From Zhihengliuella flava (GTDB lineage Bacteria > Actinomycetota > Actinomycetes > Actinomycetales > Micrococcaceae), in NCBI RefSeq assembly GCF_015751895.1, contig NZ_JADOTZ010000001.1, forward strand, positions 992,001-1,056,000: a stretch of DNA of 64,000 nucleotides. The letters are read 5' to 3'. Shown piece by piece: positions 63,118 to 64,000 of the stretch. The position numbers were made by a program, and so were the translations under genes. Position 1 is the first letter of the stretch, and the number at the start of each line of letters is the position of its first letter. Under the pieces are notes generated by a model, which had not been told where the DNA came from, ran no database searches, and saw only the letters and a list, made by a program, of their open reading frames with translations.

Positions 63118-64000
63118 TCAGAGCCGAGTGACGGTCAGGCCGGACGACGCCGGCGCGTCGGACGCACCCTCCGAGGCGGTCAGGCTGACCGGGAGGGTGT
63201 CGACGCCCACGGCGTCCCCGTCGGAAATGTCCCCGGCGAGCAGCGCACGGGCCAGCCGGTCGCCGATCTCTCGCTGCACCAAGCGACGCAACGGGCGCGC
63301 CCCGAAGGCCGGGTCATAGCCGGTCAGGGCCAGCCAATCGCGCGCGGCGTCAGAGACGTTGAGGCTCAGCCGGCGCTCGGACAGCCGTGCCGCGAGCGCC
63401 CGGACTTGCAAGTCCACAATCGAGCCGAGCTCCTCCAACGAGAGGGGATCGAACAGGATGACCTCGTCCAGGCGGTTCAAGAACTCCGGCTTGAAGGAGG
63501 CATTGACCACGTTCATCACGGCGTCCTCCTTGGCCTGCGCTTCCAACGTCTGATCGACGAGGAACTGCGAGCCCAGGTTGGACGTCATCACCAGGATGAC
63601 GTTCCTAAAATCAACGGTTCGGCCCTGCCCGTCGGTGAGGCGGCCGTCGTCGAGCACCTGCAGGAGGACGTCGAAGACCTCGGGGTGGGCCTTCTCCACC
63701 TCGTCCAGCAGGACCACCGAGTAGGGGCGGCGCCGGACGGCTTCGGTCAGCTGCCCGCCCTCCTCGTAGCCAACGTATCCGGGAGGGGCACCCACGAGGC
63801 GGGAGACGGCGTGCTTCTCCGCATACTCGGACATGTCGATCCGGACCATTGCCCGTTCATCGTCAAAGAGGAAATCGGCAAGCGCCTTGGCCAGCTCCGT
63901 CTTACCCACGCCCGTCGGGCCGAGGAACAGGAAGGAGCCGGTGGGGCGGTCCGGGTCGGAGATCCCAGCCCGGGCGCGCCGAACGGCGTCGGACACCGAG
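63118..64000 (-). CDS. clpB: ClpB chaperone, C-terminal part (partial)
   Basis: The gene runs off the right edge. The 294 codons visible hold the second AAA+ module: Walker [38 protein letters not shown] with the pore-loop GYVGY, Walker [13 protein letters not shown], sensor 1 VMTSNLGSQ and the Arg finger [12 protein letters not shown], then the C-terminal D2-small domain. No ClpP-binding loop (IGF/L) is visible here. It refolds aggregated proteins with DnaK. The last 30 residues are Ser/Ala rich. Confidence 0.95.
   Translation of the reverse strand, partial: SVSDAVRRARAGISDPDRPTGSFLFLGPTGVGKTELAKALADFLFDDERAMVRIDMSEYAEKHAVSRLVGAPPGYVGYEEGGQLTEAVRRRPYSVVLLDEVEKAHPEVFDVLLQVLDDGRLTDGQGRTVDFRNVILVMTSNLGSQFLVDQTLEAQAKEDAVMNVVNASFKPEFLNRLDEVILFDPLSLEELGSIVDLQVRALAARLSERRLSLNVSDAARDWLALTGYDPAFGARPLRRLVQREIGDRLARALLAGDISDGDAVGVDTLPVSLTASEGASDAPASSGLTVTRL

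Overview
The window is about 64 kb of a high-GC actinobacterial chromosome. Nothing in it looks like a plasmid, phage or genomic island. Protein families, gene order and the many TAnnnT boxes placed 6-7 nt before start codons suggest a member of the Micrococcales, probably Micrococcaceae or a close relative. That placement is inference from gene content; no 16S rRNA gene or other decisive marker is present. Several blocks match, from memory, conserved blocks of Mycobacterium tuberculosis: Rv0525-Rv0529, Rv0496-Rv0500B, Rv3646c-Rv3660c, Rv3667-Rv3683 and Rv0808-Rv0810c.

Layout. 1-6.1 kb: the end of menA, two small membrane proteins, and a leftward System II cytochrome c maturation operon (histidine phosphatase, TlpA-like lipoprotein, ccdA, resB, ccsB). 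6.3-10.5 kb: a YceI protein with a palindromic operator, two membrane proteins, rex with a glutaredoxin-like gene, and a HAD phosphatase. 10.5-13 kb: the tiny ribosomal protein bS22, a BldC-like regulator, DAHP synthase preceded by a leader peptide and attenuator, and an ArsR regulator. 13-25.5 kb: acuC, a TrkH/TrkA potassium system, then a leftward run of proC, a sugar-phosphate isomerase-like gene, Ppx/GppA, topA, an ArsR-type regulator, a methyltransferase and trhO.

25.7-33.6 kb: a GNAT acetyltransferase, an MrfA-like helicase with DUF1998, and a seven-gene compact Tad/Flp locus. 33.8-50.4 kb: a PolA-like exonuclease/polymerase, NUDIX, nth, acs, aroQ, a DUF2332 gene, a NarL-type two-component system with a palindrome beside it, a small-multidrug-export-family membrane protein, a MarP-like protease, crp with a CRP-like site upstream, NUDIX, RidA-family, DUF4177, a PonA2-like penicillin-binding protein and a metallophosphoesterase. 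50.4-64 kb: a heterodimeric ABC exporter, purC/purD leftward, an asparaginase, an SCP-like gene, purF/purM, a sirtuin, DUF3073, a septum-formation protein and the 3' end of clpB.

The genes are mostly housekeeping: respiration and redox control, aromatic amino acid and purine synthesis, cell wall synthesis, DNA repair and envelope functions. I found no tRNA or rRNA genes, insertion sequences, CRISPR arrays or recognisable defence systems. The most interesting signals are regulatory: an aromatic-codon leader peptide with an attenuator before DAHP synthase, several palindromic operators, a set of probably leaderless promoters, and a Flp-like prepilin with an unusually long leader. I did not find a convincing wholly new multi-gene system.
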